From an uncultured Bacteroidales bacterium (GTDB taxonomy: Bacteria > Bacteroidota > Bacteroidia > Bacteroidales > Bacteroidaceae): 64,000 nt of DNA. The translations under genes were made by a program, and so were the position numbers. Every line of letters starts with the position of its first letter. The stretch's first letter is position 1. The notes below the pieces were generated by a model. That model worked only from the letters and a program-made list of their open reading frames with translations. It was not told where the DNA came from and made no database searches. Where the stretch lies: assembly GCA_902802815.1 (NCBI GenBank), contig CADCNQ010000012.1, forward strand, positions 1 to 64,000, given 5' to 3'. This document shows, piece after piece, positions 8,898-19,469 of this stretch.

Positions 8898-9788
8898 ATG
8901 AAAGCATTTGTATTTCCCGGTCAGGGAGCACAGACCCCAGGTATGGGCAAGGCCCTTTATGAAAACAATGAAAAGGCAAAGGAACTGTTTGAACAGGCAA
9001 ATGAGATACTCGGTTTCCGCATCACGGACCTGATGTTCGACGGCACGGCAGAGGATTTGCGCCAGACGAAGGTGACGCAGCCGGCCGTATTTCTCGACAG
9101 CGTCATCAAGGCCGTGTGTCTGGGCGACGAGTTTAAGCCCGACATGGTGGGCGGTCACTCTCTGGGTGAATTCTCTGCGTTGACTGCTGCCGGAGCTCTG
9201 TCGTTTGCCGACGGACTGACGCTCGTGAGCAAGCGTGCTATGGCAATGCAGAAGTGCTGCGAGGCAAATCCCGGAGCTATGGCTGCCATCATCGGTATGG
9301 CTGACGAGGATGTGGACAAATACTGCAAGCAGGTGACGGCAGAGGGCAACGGCATCGTCATTCCCGCCAACTACAACTGTCCCGGCCAGCTGGTGATTTC
9401 CGGCAACAAGGAGGCTGTGGAGCGTGCGTGCGAGGTAATCAAGGAGGCCGGAGCCAAAAGAGCTATCATGCTTCCCGTGGGCGGTGCATTCCATTCTCCT
9501 CTGATGCAGAATGCAAAGGATGAACTGGAGGCTGCCATCGTAGCCACAACGTTCAGCGCGCCCAAGTGCCCCGTATATCAGAATGTGGACGGCAAGGCAC
9601 ATACAGATCCCGAGGAAATCAAGCGCAACCTCGTGGCTCAGCTGACGGCTCCCGTGCTGTGGACAAAGGAAGTGAAGGCAATGATTGAGGCCGGCGCAAC
9701 GGAGTTCGTGGAATGCGGTCCCGGTCGTGCTCTTCAGGGCATGATTGTGAAAATCAGCAAAGAGGTGACGGTAAGCGGTATAGAGTAA
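8898..9788 (+). CDS. fabD: Malonyl-CoA:ACP transacylase
   Basis: The 296-residue enzyme moves malonyl from CoA to acyl carrier protein for fatty-acid elongation in the cytoplasm. The N-terminus FPGQGAQTPGMG and the nucleophile elbow GHSLGE (Ser88) are canonical. The catalytic His199 is in GGAFHSPLM, with the final Gln/Gly-rich GPGRALQGM tail. Length is standard. It is followed after 15 nt by a GH13 gene, an association with no obvious metabolic logic. Confidence 0.96.
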   Translation: MKAFVFPGQGAQTPGMGKALYENNEKAKELFEQANEILGFRITDLMFDGTAEDLRQTKVTQPAVFLDSVIKAVCLGDEFKPDMVGGHSLGEFSALTAAGALSFADGLTLVSKRAMAMQKCCEANPGAMAAIIGMADEDVDKYCKQVTAEGNGIVIPANYNCPGQLVISGNKEAVERACEVIKEAGAKRAIMLPVGGAFHSPLMQNAKDELEAAIVATTFSAPKCPVYQNVDGKAHTDPEEIKRNLVAQLTAPVLWTKEVKAMIEAGATEFVECGPGRALQGMIVKISKEVTVSGIE

Positions 9789-9803
9789 TAATTCCTGCAG
9801 CGA

Positions 9804-11468
9804 ATGGTAATATATCAGGTTTTCACCCGACTCTTCGGGGCAGACGGAAAGATGCTGGTACCGAACGGTTCGAAGGCACATAACGGTTGCGGCACGATGG
9901 CCGATTTCACACCGAAGGCTCTCAGGGAGATAAAAGCTCTGGGAGCGACCCACGTGTGGTATACGGGTATCATCGAGCATGCCACAAAAACGGACTATAG
10001 CGCATTCGGTATCCGTCGCGACAATCCCTGCGTGGTGAAAGGTGAGGCTGGAAGTCCCTATGCCATCAAGGACTACTACGACGTGGATCCCGATATTGCA
10101 ACGGATGTCACCAAAAGGATGAAGGAGTTTGAGCATCTCATTGCAAGGACTCACAAGGCCGGCATGGGTGTCATCATGGACTTTGTGCCCAATCATGTGG
10201 CACGCGAGTATCACAGCGATGCCAAACCGAAGGGTGTGAAGGACCTGGGAGAAGGCGACGACACCTCGCTCCACTTCAGCAATCAGAACAACTTCTACTA
10301 TCTCTGGGACCGTCTTCATATGGACAACCTCAACGAGGCTCCCGAATTTCGCGGAACGTACATAGAGGTGCCGGCAAAGGCTACGGGCAACGATATGTTT
10401 TCCGAGTGGCCGTCGGTAAACGACTGGTATGAGACGGTGAAGCTGAATTACGGCGTAGATGTGGCAGACGGTCGCAAGTGTTTCTTCGACCCGATTCCCG
10501 ACACGTGGCTCAAGATGACGGACATCCTGCTCTTCTGGGCAGGAAAGGGCATCGAGGGCTTCCGCTGCGATATGGCCGAGATGGTGCCTGTGGAATTCTG
10601 GCACTATGCCATCGCAAAGGTGAAGGAAAAGTATCCCGGCATCATCTTCATTGCCGAGATATACAATCCGGATGCCTATCGCAGCTACATACAGTACGGC
10701 GGTTTCGACTATCTCTATGACAAGGTGGGATTGTACGACACGCTGAAGAATGTCATTGCCGGTTCGTCGGTGCACGATATCACCCATGCCTGGCAGGCCG
10801 TCGACGACATAAGGGTTCACATGCTCAATTTCCTGGAGAACCACGACGAGCAGCGCATCGCATCCGATTTCTTCGCCGGCGATGCCAAGAAGGGTAGGGC
10901 GGCTCTTCTGGTGAGTGCCCTGATGGACAAGAATCCTTATATGGAGTATTTCGGTCAGGAACTGGGCGAAAAGGGTATGGACGAGGAAGGCTTCTCCGGA
11001 AAGGACGGCCGCACAACCATCTTCGATTATTGGAGAGTTGACACCGTCTCCCGATGGAGAAACGGAGGCAAGTTCGGCGACAAACTGCTTACCAAGGACG
11101 AGAAGGAACTGAAGGAGTTCACCCGCAAGGTGCTCAACAGCAAGAATGACGAAGAGGCATTGCGAGAAGGTGATTTCTACGACCTCATGTATGTCAACGG
11201 TCATCTCCAGAGACAATACGCATTTCTCAGACACAAAGGAAGGAATGTCTGTCTTGTGGTGGCCAATTTTGCCGAACACGACTACAGGGCATCGATCAAT
11301 TTGCCGGAACATGTGTTTGAGTTCTTAGACATGGAGAGAAGCGACAGTCTGTGTGCGACGGACCTCATCACTGGCAAGGAAGTCGATATCGCATGGACTC
11401 CGGAAAAACCGGTTGAAGTTGATTTGAAGGCATATAATGGTATAATCTTGAAATTGAAACAACTATGA
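9804..11468 (+). CDS. GH13 alpha-amylase-family protein, cytoplasmic
   Basis: The 554-residue protein lacks a signal peptide, so it is probably a cytoplasmic glycosidase or transglycosidase acting on stored or imported alpha-glucan. The GH13 catalytic triad is visible: Asp256 in GFRCDMAE, Glu285 in IFIAEIYNP and Asp348 in FLENHDEQR. Region I is DFVPNHV (about 126-132). A C-terminal beta-sandwich follows. The manC start overlaps its stop by 4 nt (ATGA), so the two are translationally coupled. The exact substrate cannot be deduced. Confidence 0.88.
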   Translation: MVIYQVFTRLFGADGKMLVPNGSKAHNGCGTMADFTPKALREIKALGATHVWYTGIIEHATKTDYSAFGIRRDNPCVVKGEAGSPYAIKDYYDVDPDIATDVTKRMKEFEHLIARTHKAGMGVIMDFVPNHVAREYHSDAKPKGVKDLGEGDDTSLHFSNQNNFYYLWDRLHMDNLNEAPEFRGTYIEVPAKATGNDMFSEWPSVNDWYETVKLNYGVDVADGRKCFFDPIPDTWLKMTDILLFWAGKGIEGFRCDMAEMVPVEFWHYAIAKVKEKYPGIIFIAEIYNPDAYRSYIQYGGFDYLYDKVGLYDTLKNVIAGSSVHDITHAWQAVDDIRVHMLNFLENHDEQRIASDFFAGDAKKGRAALLVSALMDKNPYMEYFGQELGEKGMDEEGFSGKDGRTTIFDYWRVDTVSRWRNGGKFGDKLLTKDEKELKEFTRKVLNSKNDEEALREGDFYDLMYVNGHLQRQYAFLRHKGRNVCLVVANFAEHDYRASINLPEHVFEFLDMERSDSLCATDLITGKEVDIAWTPEKPVEVDLKAYNGIILKLKQL

Positions 11469-12514
11469 ACCATCTAGTGATTATGGCAGGCGGAATAGGC
11501 AGTCGTTTCTGGCCTATGAGCACACCGAGTTGTCCCAAACAGTTTGTAGACGTTCTTGGCTGCGGGCGTACCTTCATTCAGCTCACGGTGGATCGCTTTG
11601 AGGGCGTTGTGCCCCCAGAGAATGTGTGGGTGGTGACCAGCGAGGCATACAAGGATATCGTTGCCGAGCAGTTGCCTGAGATGCCCAAGGAGAACATTCT
11701 GCTGGAGCCTTGCAGGAGAAACACCGCCCCCTGTATTGCGTATGTGTCCTGGCGTATCAAACTGAAGGATCCCAAGGCTAACATCGTGGTGAGTCCGTCG
11801 GATCATCTGGTGCTGAACGTACCGGAGTTCCAGCGCGTCATAAAGTCTGCGCTGCAGTTCGCCTCGGAAACGGATGCCATACTCACTTTGGGCATGAAAC
11901 CCACACGGCCGGAAACCGGCTACGGATACATACAGGCAGACCTCTCTGCATCTTCCGAGAGAAACAAGGAAGTGTTCCGCGTGGATGCCTTCAAGGAAAA
12001 ACCGGAACTGGAGAAGGCAAAGGAATACGTTGCCCGTCCCAATATGTTCTGGAACGCCGGCATCTTCCTGTGGAATATCAACACTATCATCAGCGCGCTG
12101 AGAGTATATGCTCCCCAGATAAACAACATCTTTGAGGGAATGCAGAATGTTCTCGGTACGGACAAGGAACAGGAAGCCATCAACAGGAAATTCCCCGAAT
12201 GTGAGAATATCAGTATCGACTACGCAATTCTTGAGAAGGCCGATGAAATCTTCTGCTTTCCGGCATCGTTCGGATGGAGCGATCTGGGCACATGGGGAAG
12301 TCTGCGTGAGAACACAGCTCAGGATGCCAACGGAAATGCCGTAATGGGCAAGAATGTCTCTTTGTATGAGACCAAGAACTGCGTCATACACGTCTCCGAG
12401 GAGCGTCGTGTGGTGGTGCAGGGACTCGACGGATATATCGTGGCAGAGAAGGACGACACGCTGCTTATCTGCAAACTGGCAGAAGAACAGAGAATAAAGG
12501 AATTCAGCGCATAA
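11465..12514 (+). CDS. manC: Mannose-1-phosphate guanylyltransferase
   Basis: The 349-residue nucleotidyltransferase makes GDP-mannose from GTP and Man-1-P. The signature loop MAGGIGSRFWPMS is at the N-terminus, followed by PKQF, PSDHLV, FKEKPE and NAGIFLW, all diagnostic for the GMP/MPG family. It lacks the C-terminal isomerase domain of bifunctional enzymes, consistent with a separate manA at 1.7 kb. Its start is coupled to the GH13 stop. Together with manA and fcl it supports GDP-mannose/GDP-fucose supply for surface glycans. Confidence 0.95.
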   Translation: MNHLVIMAGGIGSRFWPMSTPSCPKQFVDVLGCGRTFIQLTVDRFEGVVPPENVWVVTSEAYKDIVAEQLPEMPKENILLEPCRRNTAPCIAYVSWRIKLKDPKANIVVSPSDHLVLNVPEFQRVIKSALQFASETDAILTLGMKPTRPETGYGYIQADLSASSERNKEVFRVDAFKEKPELEKAKEYVARPNMFWNAGIFLWNINTIISALRVYAPQINNIFEGMQNVLGTDKEQEAINRKFPECENISIDYAILEKADEIFCFPASFGWSDLGTWGSLRENTAQDANGNAVMGKNVSLYETKNCVIHVSEERRVVVQGLDGYIVAEKDDTLLICKLAEEQRIKEFSA

Positions 12515-12517
12515 GAG

Positions 12518-13162
12518 GTGAATAGGAGAGAACGATACGAACGCGTCATTGCATGGTTTAGCGAGACGATGCCGGTAGCGGAACCGGAGCTCCACTTCGG
12601 GAGTCCGTTCCAGCTGCTCGTGGCCGTGATTCTCTCCGCACAATGTACGGACAAGAGAGTGAATCTCGTCACGCCCCGTCTTTTTGAGGACTACCCGACA
12701 GCAGAGTGTATGGCGCTGGCTACGGAAGAGGTGCTTCTCGATTATGTCAAATCCGTATCATATCCCAACAGCAAGGCCAGGCATCTTTCCCAAATGTCGC
12801 GCATACTTGTTGAGAAATACGGAGGAGAAGTGCCTTCCGACGGCAAACTGCTGGAACAGCTGCCCGGAGTGGGACGCAAGACGGCGAATGTCATTCAGGC
12901 CGTGATTTTCGGCAAGGCACGTATGGCTGTGGATACACACGTCTTCAGGGTGTCGCACAGGCTCGGTCTTGTGCCAGAGACGGCATCCACACCGCTGGCC
13001 GTAGAGAAGGTGCTTACAAAGAATTTTCCCGAGGAACTGATTCCAAAGGCGCATCACTGGCTTATTCTTCACGGTCGTTACACCTGCACCTCCAGAGCAC
13101 CTAAATGCAATCAATGTGGCTTAACATCAATATGTAACTATGCAAAAAATAATCATTCTTGA
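12518..13162 (+). CDS. nth: Endonuclease III (DNA glycosylase/AP lyase)
   Basis: The 214-residue base-excision enzyme removes oxidised pyrimidines. The start is GTG, placed by homology of the N-terminus ([12 protein letters not shown]) and by the stop of manC 4 nt before. The helix-hairpin-helix [10 protein letters not shown] contains catalytic Lys121, and Asp139 lies in AVDTHVFR. The [4Fe-4S] cluster ligands Cys190, 197, 200 and 206 show the C-x6-C-x2-C-x5-C pattern. The last 23 nt overlap the start of guaA in another frame. Confidence 0.95.
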   Translation: MNRRERYERVIAWFSETMPVAEPELHFGSPFQLLVAVILSAQCTDKRVNLVTPRLFEDYPTAECMALATEEVLLDYVKSVSYPNSKARHLSQMSRILVEKYGGEVPSDGKLLEQLPGVGRKTANVIQAVIFGKARMAVDTHVFRVSHRLGLVPETASTPLAVEKVLTKNFPEELIPKAHHWLILHGRYTCTSRAPKCNQCGLTSICNYAKNNHS

Positions 13163-14678
13163 CTTTGGTTCCCAAACCACACAGCTTATCGGCAGAAGAC
13201 TGCGCGAACTGGACACCTTCTGTGAGATAATGCCATATAACAAGTTCCCCAAGGACGACAAGGACGTCATCGGTGTAATTCTGTCCGGTTCTCCGTACAG
13301 TGTTTATGACCCGGAGGCATTCCAATGTGATTTGAGCGACATACGAGGCAGACTGCCCATTCTGGGTATTTGCTACGGCGCTCAGTATATGTCGCACATC
13401 TGGGGCGGAAAGGTGGAACCTGCCGGCAGCCGCGAATACGGCAGGCAGAATCTCACGAAGGTGGATGGCAGGAGCCCACTGTTCAAGGATATTGATATGG
13501 GAGCGCAGGTGTGGATGTCGCACGGAGACACCATAACACGCATCCCCGAAGGTGCCCGCGTCATCGCCTCTACGGCAACCGTAGAGAATGCTGCATACGA
13601 GATTGACGACAAGGTGTGGGGCGTGCAGTTCCATCCGGAGGTGTTCCATTCGCTGTGCGGCACACAGTTGCTGAAGAATTTTGTGGTTGACATCTGCGGT
13701 TCCAGGCAGGAATGGAGTGCGGCAAACTTTGTCGAGACAACGGTGCAGGAACTGAAAGCCCAGCTGGGCAACGACCGTGTGATACTCGGTCTTTCCGGCG
13801 GTGTGGATTCCTCCGTAGCTGCCGTACTGCTCAGCAAAGCCATCGGCAACAGACTCACATGTATCTTTGTGGACCACGGAATGCTTCGCAAGAATGAGTT
13901 CAGCGACGTGATGAGAGACTATGAGGGTCTTGGTCTTAACGTTATCGGTGTGGACGCATCTGAGAAGTTTTTCAAGGATTTGGAAGGTGTGACCGAACCG
14001 GAGAAGAAACGTAAGATTATCGGTCGCGACTTCGTGGAGGTGTTCAATGCCGAAGCAAAGAAGATAACAGATGCCAAGTGGCTGGCTCAGGGTACAATCT
14101 ATCCCGACCGTATTGAGTCGCTCAACATCACGGGCAAAGTAATCAAGAGCCACCACAACGTGGGTGGTCTGCCCGAGGAGATGCACCTCTCGCTCTGCGA
14201 ACCGCTCAAATGGCTCTTCAAGGATGAAGTGCGCAGGGTAGGGCGCCAGCTCAATATTCCGGAACACCTCATCGGCAGACATCCTTTCCCGGGTCCAGGT
14301 CTCGCCGTGCGTATTCTTGGAGCAATCACTCCCGAGAAGGTGCAGGTGCTGCAGGAAGCTGACGACATCTTCATACGTGCGCTGAGAAACTGGAAGACGG
14401 ACGACGGCGACATACTTTACAACAAGATATGGCAGGCAGGAGCAATCCTCCTTTCCGACGTGAAGAGCGTCGGTGTGATGGGCGACGAACGCACCTATGA
14501 GAATCCCGTCGCTCTGCGTGCCGTCACTTCTACGGATGCTATGACTGCCGACTGGGCACATCTTCCATATGAACTGATGGCTCAGGTCTCCACAGATATT
14601 ATTAATAAGGTAAAAGGTGTCAATCGCGTCTGCTACGACATCTCCTCAAAACCGCCATCGACAATCGAATGGGAATAA
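13140..14678 (+). CDS. guaA: GMP synthase (glutamine-hydrolysing)
   Basis: The 512-residue enzyme converts XMP to GMP. The N-terminal class-I amidotransferase has [14 protein letters not shown] and the nucleophile Cys78 in GICYGAQ. The ATP-pyrophosphatase domain has the PP-loop [10 protein letters not shown] (about residues 218-227). The C-terminal dimerisation domain ends in the family tail KPPSTIEWE. The ATG lies inside the nth coding sequence, an overlap of 23 nt, so expression may depend on nth translation. Confidence 0.97.
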   Translation: MQKIIILDFGSQTTQLIGRRLRELDTFCEIMPYNKFPKDDKDVIGVILSGSPYSVYDPEAFQCDLSDIRGRLPILGICYGAQYMSHIWGGKVEPAGSREYGRQNLTKVDGRSPLFKDIDMGAQVWMSHGDTITRIPEGARVIASTATVENAAYEIDDKVWGVQFHPEVFHSLCGTQLLKNFVVDICGSRQEWSAANFVETTVQELKAQLGNDRVILGLSGGVDSSVAAVLLSKAIGNRLTCIFVDHGMLRKNEFSDVMRDYEGLGLNVIGVDASEKFFKDLEGVTEPEKKRKIIGRDFVEVFNAEAKKITDAKWLAQGTIYPDRIESLNITGKVIKSHHNVGGLPEEMHLSLCEPLKWLFKDEVRRVGRQLNIPEHLIGRHPFPGPGLAVRILGAITPEKVQVLQEADDIFIRALRNWKTDDGDILYNKIWQAGAILLSDVKSVGVMGDERTYENPVALRAVTSTDAMTADWAHLPYELMAQVSTDIINKVKGVNRVCYDISSKPPSTIEWE

Positions 14679-14717
14679 AATAATCTAAGAATCATTAATT
14701 AATATTTTTGTAATACT

Positions 14718-16082
14718 ATGACAAAGATACCTTACAAAATCTATCTCACAGAAGATGAGATGCCAACCCAGTGGTACAACATTCGCTCGGACATGAAGCA
14801 GAAACCCGCTCCACTGCTGAATCCCGGCACCGGTAAGCCTCTCACGCTGGAGGAGATGGAACATGTGTTCTGCACAGAACTGTCTAAGCAGGAACTCGAC
14901 AACGACACCAAGTGGATTGAGATTCCGGAACCCGTGATGAATTTCTACAGAATGTTCCGTCCGAGTCCTCTTGTACATGCGGAGTTTCTTGAAAAAGCGC
15001 TGGATACACCGGCTAAGATATTCTACAAGTTCGAAGGCAATAACACATCCGGTTCTCATAAATTGAATTCTGCTATTGCGCAAGCTTACTATGCTAAGAA
15101 ACAAGGACTTAAGGGTGTGACTACAGAAACCGGAGCAGGGCAGTGGGGTACAGCTCTTTCGATGGCTTGTCAGTATTTCGGACTTGATTGTAAGGTATAT
15201 ATGGTGAAATGTTCGTACGAGCAGAAGCCGTTCCGTCGCGAGGTAATTCGCACATACGGGGGCAGCATCGTACCTTCACCCAGCAATACGACATCCGTCG
15301 GCAGAAAGATTCTGGCTGAGCATCCCGACACGACAGGATCTCTCGGATGCGCTATCTCTGAGGCTGTTGAAATAGCCACAACGACAGAGGGTTATCGCTA
15401 CGTACTTGGTTCGGTTCTCAATCAGGTGCTGCTTCATCAGACAATCATAGGCCTGGAGACTCAGGCAGCTTTGAAGAAATACGGAATCAAACCGGACGTG
15501 CTGATAGCGTGCACAGGCGGTGGTTCAAATCTCGGAGGTTTCGCAAGTCCGTTTATGGGTGAGATTCTGCGCGGTGAAGCCAACTATAAGATAATTGGTG
15601 CAGAACCGGCTTCCTGTCCGAGTTTCACCAGAGGAACGTACGCTTACGATTTCTGTGACACGGGCATGATTTGTCCTCTTGCAAAGATGTACACCATAGG
15701 CAGCCAGTTCATCCCGAGCTCCAACCACGCCGGCGGTCTACGTTTCCACGGTATGAGTCCAATACTTAGTGAACTGTACGACCAGAAACTCTTTGAAGCA
15801 CGTGCTTACGAGCAGACGAACGTATTTGAAGCTGCTGAAATCTTTGCCAAGGCAGAAGGAATTTTACCGGCTCCCGAATCCAGTCATGCTATCAGAGCTG
15901 CCATTGACGAAGCACTTGAATGCAAGAAGACCGGTGAGGAAAAGGTAATTGTATTTAATCTCTCTGGCACAGGATATTTTGACCTTTACGCTTACAAGCA
16001 GTTCAACGACGGTACGATGACTGATGTAATCCCAAGCGATGAGGTCATCCGCGAGGCTCTTGCAAAGCTTCCCAAACTTTAA
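14718..16082 (+). CDS. Tryptophan synthase beta-like (TrpB2 type)
   Basis: The 454-residue PLP enzyme is longer than classical TrpB (about 400) and has the N-terminus of the TrpB2 group (YLTEDEMPTQWYNI). PLP lysine is Lys115 in SGSHKLNSA, and the phosphate loop is CTGGGSN. TrpB2 proteins join indole and serine to tryptophan, often without a TrpA partner. No trpA or other trp genes are in the window, fitting a stand-alone indole-salvage enzyme. It sits 39 nt after guaA. Confidence 0.9.
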   Translation: MTKIPYKIYLTEDEMPTQWYNIRSDMKQKPAPLLNPGTGKPLTLEEMEHVFCTELSKQELDNDTKWIEIPEPVMNFYRMFRPSPLVHAEFLEKALDTPAKIFYKFEGNNTSGSHKLNSAIAQAYYAKKQGLKGVTTETGAGQWGTALSMACQYFGLDCKVYMVKCSYEQKPFRREVIRTYGGSIVPSPSNTTSVGRKILAEHPDTTGSLGCAISEAVEIATTTEGYRYVLGSVLNQVLLHQTIIGLETQAALKKYGIKPDVLIACTGGGSNLGGFASPFMGEILRGEANYKIIGAEPASCPSFTRGTYAYDFCDTGMICPLAKMYTIGSQFIPSSNHAGGLRFHGMSPILSELYDQKLFEARAYEQTNVFEAAEIFAKAEGILPAPESSHAIRAAIDEALECKKTGEEKVIVFNLSGTGYFDLYAYKQFNDGTMTDVIPSDEVIREALAKLPKL

Positions 16083-16141
16083 AACAAGAATGCCAGTTAT
16101 GTTTAGTAAAATTTGTAATAAATAAATATAGCCTACTTCAT

Positions 16142-17809
16142 ATGGAGCAAGCAGAAAGTTTCAACCTTATACTGGAGAATGTTATTAAAGAGAACTGGAA
16201 CAGATATTCTCTATCTGATTATGGTGAGAATAATTTTCAGTATAAAGACGTTGCCCGTATCATAGAAAAGATACATATCGTATTCAAGGAATCTGGTATC
16301 AAGTCCGGTGACAAGATTGCGCTGTGCGGCAAGAATTCTTCTCGCTGGGGAATCTCGTTTTTTGCTTGTCTCACATATGGAGCTGTGGCAGTTCCCATTC
16401 TACACGAATTTCATCCCGAGCAGATTCATCAGATCGTCAATCATTCGGAATCCAGACTTTTGTTTGTTGATGATAAGATTTACAAGAATCTCGCGGAGGA
16501 AGAAATGCCGGCCTTGTCGGGTATCGTTTGTCTGAAGGATTTCAGTATACTGCTTTCACGTGACAAGAAATTAAGCAATGCACGCGAGCATTTGAATGAA
16601 CTCTTCGGAAAGAAATATCCCGAGCGTTTCACTCCTGAGGATGTACATTATTATAAGGATAGTCCGGAGGAATTAGCAATTATCAACTATACCTCCGGCA
16701 CTACATCCAATTCCAAGGGCGTGATGATTCCTTATCGTGCGGTGTGGAGCAACCGGGAGTTTGCAACGGGTGCTTTGTCTAAACATCTGAAAGCAGGAGA
16801 TCAGATTCTGGCCATGCTGCCGATGGCACACATGTATGGAATGGCCTTTGAGTTCATCTTTGAATTTTGTCAGGGTGTACACATTAATTTCCTCACCAAG
16901 GCCCCTACTCCACAGATTCTTCTCTCTGCCCTCAAGGATATCAAGCCCGGCCTGATTGTAGCCGTACCTCTTATAATAGAAAAGATTGTTCGTAAAGCAA
17001 TTTTACCAAAGGTAAAAGACCCCAAGGTGGCTATTCTGCTTAAGGTGCCAGTGCTTGGCGATATGATTCGCGAGAAGGTGCGCAAGGGTCTCTCCGAAGC
17101 TCTCGGAGGACGTTTCTACGAGGTAATAATCGGTGGTGCTGCACTTTCTCAGGAGGTTGAAGAAGTGCTTCATGATATCGGTTTTAACTACACAGTCGGA
17201 TACGGTGCCACAGAGTGTGCTCCCATCCTTGCATACAGAGATTGGGAAACGTATGTGCCCCGCAGTTGCGGTCAGCCGGCACCCCGTATGGAACTGAAGA
17301 TCGATTCTCCCGATCCGGCAAATATTCCAGGTGAGATTCTTGCACGCGGTATGAATGTCATGCAGGGTTATTATAAAAATCCTGAGGAGACGGAAAAGAC
17401 ACTGCGCGACGGCTGGTATCACACAGGCGATTTGGCTGTGATGGATGCAGATAACAACATCTTCATCAAAGGACGCTCCAAGAATATGCTTCTTGGTGCA
17501 AACGGACAGAATATCTATCCGGAGGAGATTGAGGACAAGCTCTCTACCCTGCCTCTAGTTGCCGAATGCGTTGTCATACAGAAGGGTGAAAAGATTTACG
17601 GTCTAGTATATCCTGATCCCGAGAAGGTGAAGGAACTGGGTCTTTCCGCAGAAAACATTAAGGCTGTGATGGATGAGAACCGTAAACTTCTCAACACACA
17701 AATACCTGCTTACGAACAGCTTGCAGGCATCAAAGTGATGGACAGGGAATTCGAGAAAACTCCCAAGAAATCCATTAAACGTTATCTCTACACTAATGAA
17801 GAAATATAA
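16142..17809 (+). CDS. Long-chain fatty-acid-CoA ligase (AMP-binding)
   Basis: The 555-residue adenylate-forming enzyme carries the P-loop YTSGTTSNSKGV at about residues 182-193, the GYGATECAP motif, YHTGDLAVM, and a GRSKNMLLGANGQNIYPEEIE hinge followed by KTPKKSIKRYLY near the end, which includes the catalytic lysine. It would activate free fatty acids with ATP and CoA. It is followed 30 nt later by a close paralogue, so this is a tandem duplication; this copy is intact. Confidence 0.9.
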   Translation: MEQAESFNLILENVIKENWNRYSLSDYGENNFQYKDVARIIEKIHIVFKESGIKSGDKIALCGKNSSRWGISFFACLTYGAVAVPILHEFHPEQIHQIVNHSESRLLFVDDKIYKNLAEEEMPALSGIVCLKDFSILLSRDKKLSNAREHLNELFGKKYPERFTPEDVHYYKDSPEELAIINYTSGTTSNSKGVMIPYRAVWSNREFATGALSKHLKAGDQILAMLPMAHMYGMAFEFIFEFCQGVHINFLTKAPTPQILLSALKDIKPGLIVAVPLIIEKIVRKAILPKVKDPKVAILLKVPVLGDMIREKVRKGLSEALGGRFYEVIIGGAALSQEVEEVLHDIGFNYTVGYGATECAPILAYRDWETYVPRSCGQPAPRMELKIDSPDPANIPGEILARGMNVMQGYYKNPEETEKTLRDGWYHTGDLAVMDADNNIFIKGRSKNMLLGANGQNIYPEEIEDKLSTLPLVAECVVIQKGEKIYGLVYPDPEKVKELGLSAENIKAVMDENRKLLNTQIPAYEQLAGIKVMDREFEKTPKKSIKRYLYTNEEI

Positions 17810-17839
17810 TAATAACCTTAAATAACACCACATTACACA

Positions 17840-19449
17840 ATGAGATCACTTTCCCCTCATTTCAATCAATGTCTTTCAGACAGTATCCGAGAGTTTTGGG
17901 AGTTGCCGGCCCTGAGCGACTACGGCATCAACACCTTACAGTACAAAGATGTGGCCCGCAACATCGAGAAGTGGCACATCCTTTTCAAACAAGCCGGTAT
18001 CAAGAAAGGTGACAAAATAGCTCTCTGCGGCCGCAATCAGAGCCACTGGGGTGTTGCCTTCTTTGCCATCATCACATACGGAGCTGTCGCCGTCCCCATT
18101 CTTCACGAGTTTCATCCCAATCAGGTTCACGACATTGTGAACCACTCCGAGAGCCGCATACTCTTTGTTGGTGATTTGGTGTGGAAGAAGCTGGACGTCA
18201 GCCAAATGCCAAATATTCTCGGTGTCATTAGCAATACAGACGACTCCCTACTCTACTCCTCTTCCGAGAAACTGACCACAGCCCACGAGCATCTCAATGA
18301 GCTCTTCGGTCAGAAGTATCCCAAGAAGTTCCTTCCAAACAACATACATTATCACGAGGACAAGCCCGATGAGCTTTGTATCATCAACTATACCTCCGGC
18401 ACTACCTCCAATTCCAAGGGTGTGATGATTCCCTATCGTGCAGTTTGGAGCAATATGGCATTTGCCTACGAGGTGTTCGGTGAACATGCCAAAGCCGGTG
18501 ATGCGATTCTCTCAATGTTGCCGATGGCTCACACCTACGGTATGTCGTTCGAGTTTATCTATGAGTTCACTGCCGGTGTGCACGTCAACTTCCTCACCAA
18601 GATGCCAACCCCCGGCATCCTGCTAAAAGCTTTGGCTGACGTACGTCCTGCCGTATTGATTGTAGTGCCTCTCATTCTGGAGAAGATTGTGAAAAAAGCT
18701 GTTCTGCCCAAGGTGCAGGACCCCATCATCGGCCGTCTCATCAAGACACCGGTTATCGGCCGTATGATAAAGCGTAAGATATGTGAAGGCATCCGCGAGG
18801 CATTCGGTGGCCGCTTCTACGAGGTTATCGTCGGTGGCAGCGCCATGAATCAGGAGATTGAGGAACTGCTCCACGACATCGGTTTCAACTACACCATCGG
18901 CTATGGTGCCACAGAATGTGCTCCTATCCTTGCATACGAGGACTGGCACTATTTTGTAAAGGGTTCGTGTGGTAAGGCCGCTCCCCGTATGGAGTTGCGT
19001 ATCGACTCTCCTGATCCGCATCGCATCCCACTCGCGAAACGCTGCGCGACGGATGGTATCATACAGGCGACCTCGGCATCATAGACCGAGACGGCAACGT
19101 CTTCATCAAGGGACGCTCCAAGAATATGCTCCTCGGCGCCAACGGTCAGAACATTTATCCGGAGGAGATAGAGGACAAACTCTCTTCTCTCCCGATGGTG
19201 GCCGAGTGCGTTGTCATCCAGAAGGGCGAAAAGATTTACGGTCTCGTGTATCCCGATATGGATGCCTGCGAGAAGCAGGGACTCACAGCTGAGGCAATCA
19301 AGGACCTCATGGAGGAAAACCGCAAGACACTCAATCTGTCGCTTCCCGCCTACGAGCAGTTGGCAGGTATCAAAGTAATGAAGGAAGAATTTGAGAAAAC
19401 TCCCAAGAAGTCTATCAAGCGTTTCCTCTACACCGACGAAGAAGTATAA
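17840..19449 (+). pseudogene. Second acyl-CoA ligase copy, disrupted by an internal deletion
   Basis: This reads as a paralogue of the preceding ligase from MRSLSP through RIDSPDPHRIP (17840 to about 19030), then shifts frame and terminates at 19084. The homologous frame resumes with TLRDGWYHTGDLGII at about 19037 and runs to 19449 (ending DEEV). Compared with the first copy, 23 codons between the two blocks are replaced by 8 nt, a loss of about 61 nt, including the A6-like G-x4-GYY segment. The result is a 414-residue truncated protein and an orphan C-terminal domain. It could be a real pseudogene, a strain variant or an assembly error. Confidence 0.8.
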
Positions 19450-19469
19450 TCATATAATCGATTACAACA

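Noticed and set aside
8730..11312. 860-codon open frame on the minus strand, antisense to fabD and the GH13 gene
   Set aside because: It is full of Cys, His and Arg, matches no family and lies entirely opposite two clear genes; it is an open antisense frame produced by their codon bias.
13101..14561. 486-codon minus-strand frame opposite guaA
   Set aside because: Composition is non-protein-like and guaA is certain; it is an antisense shadow.
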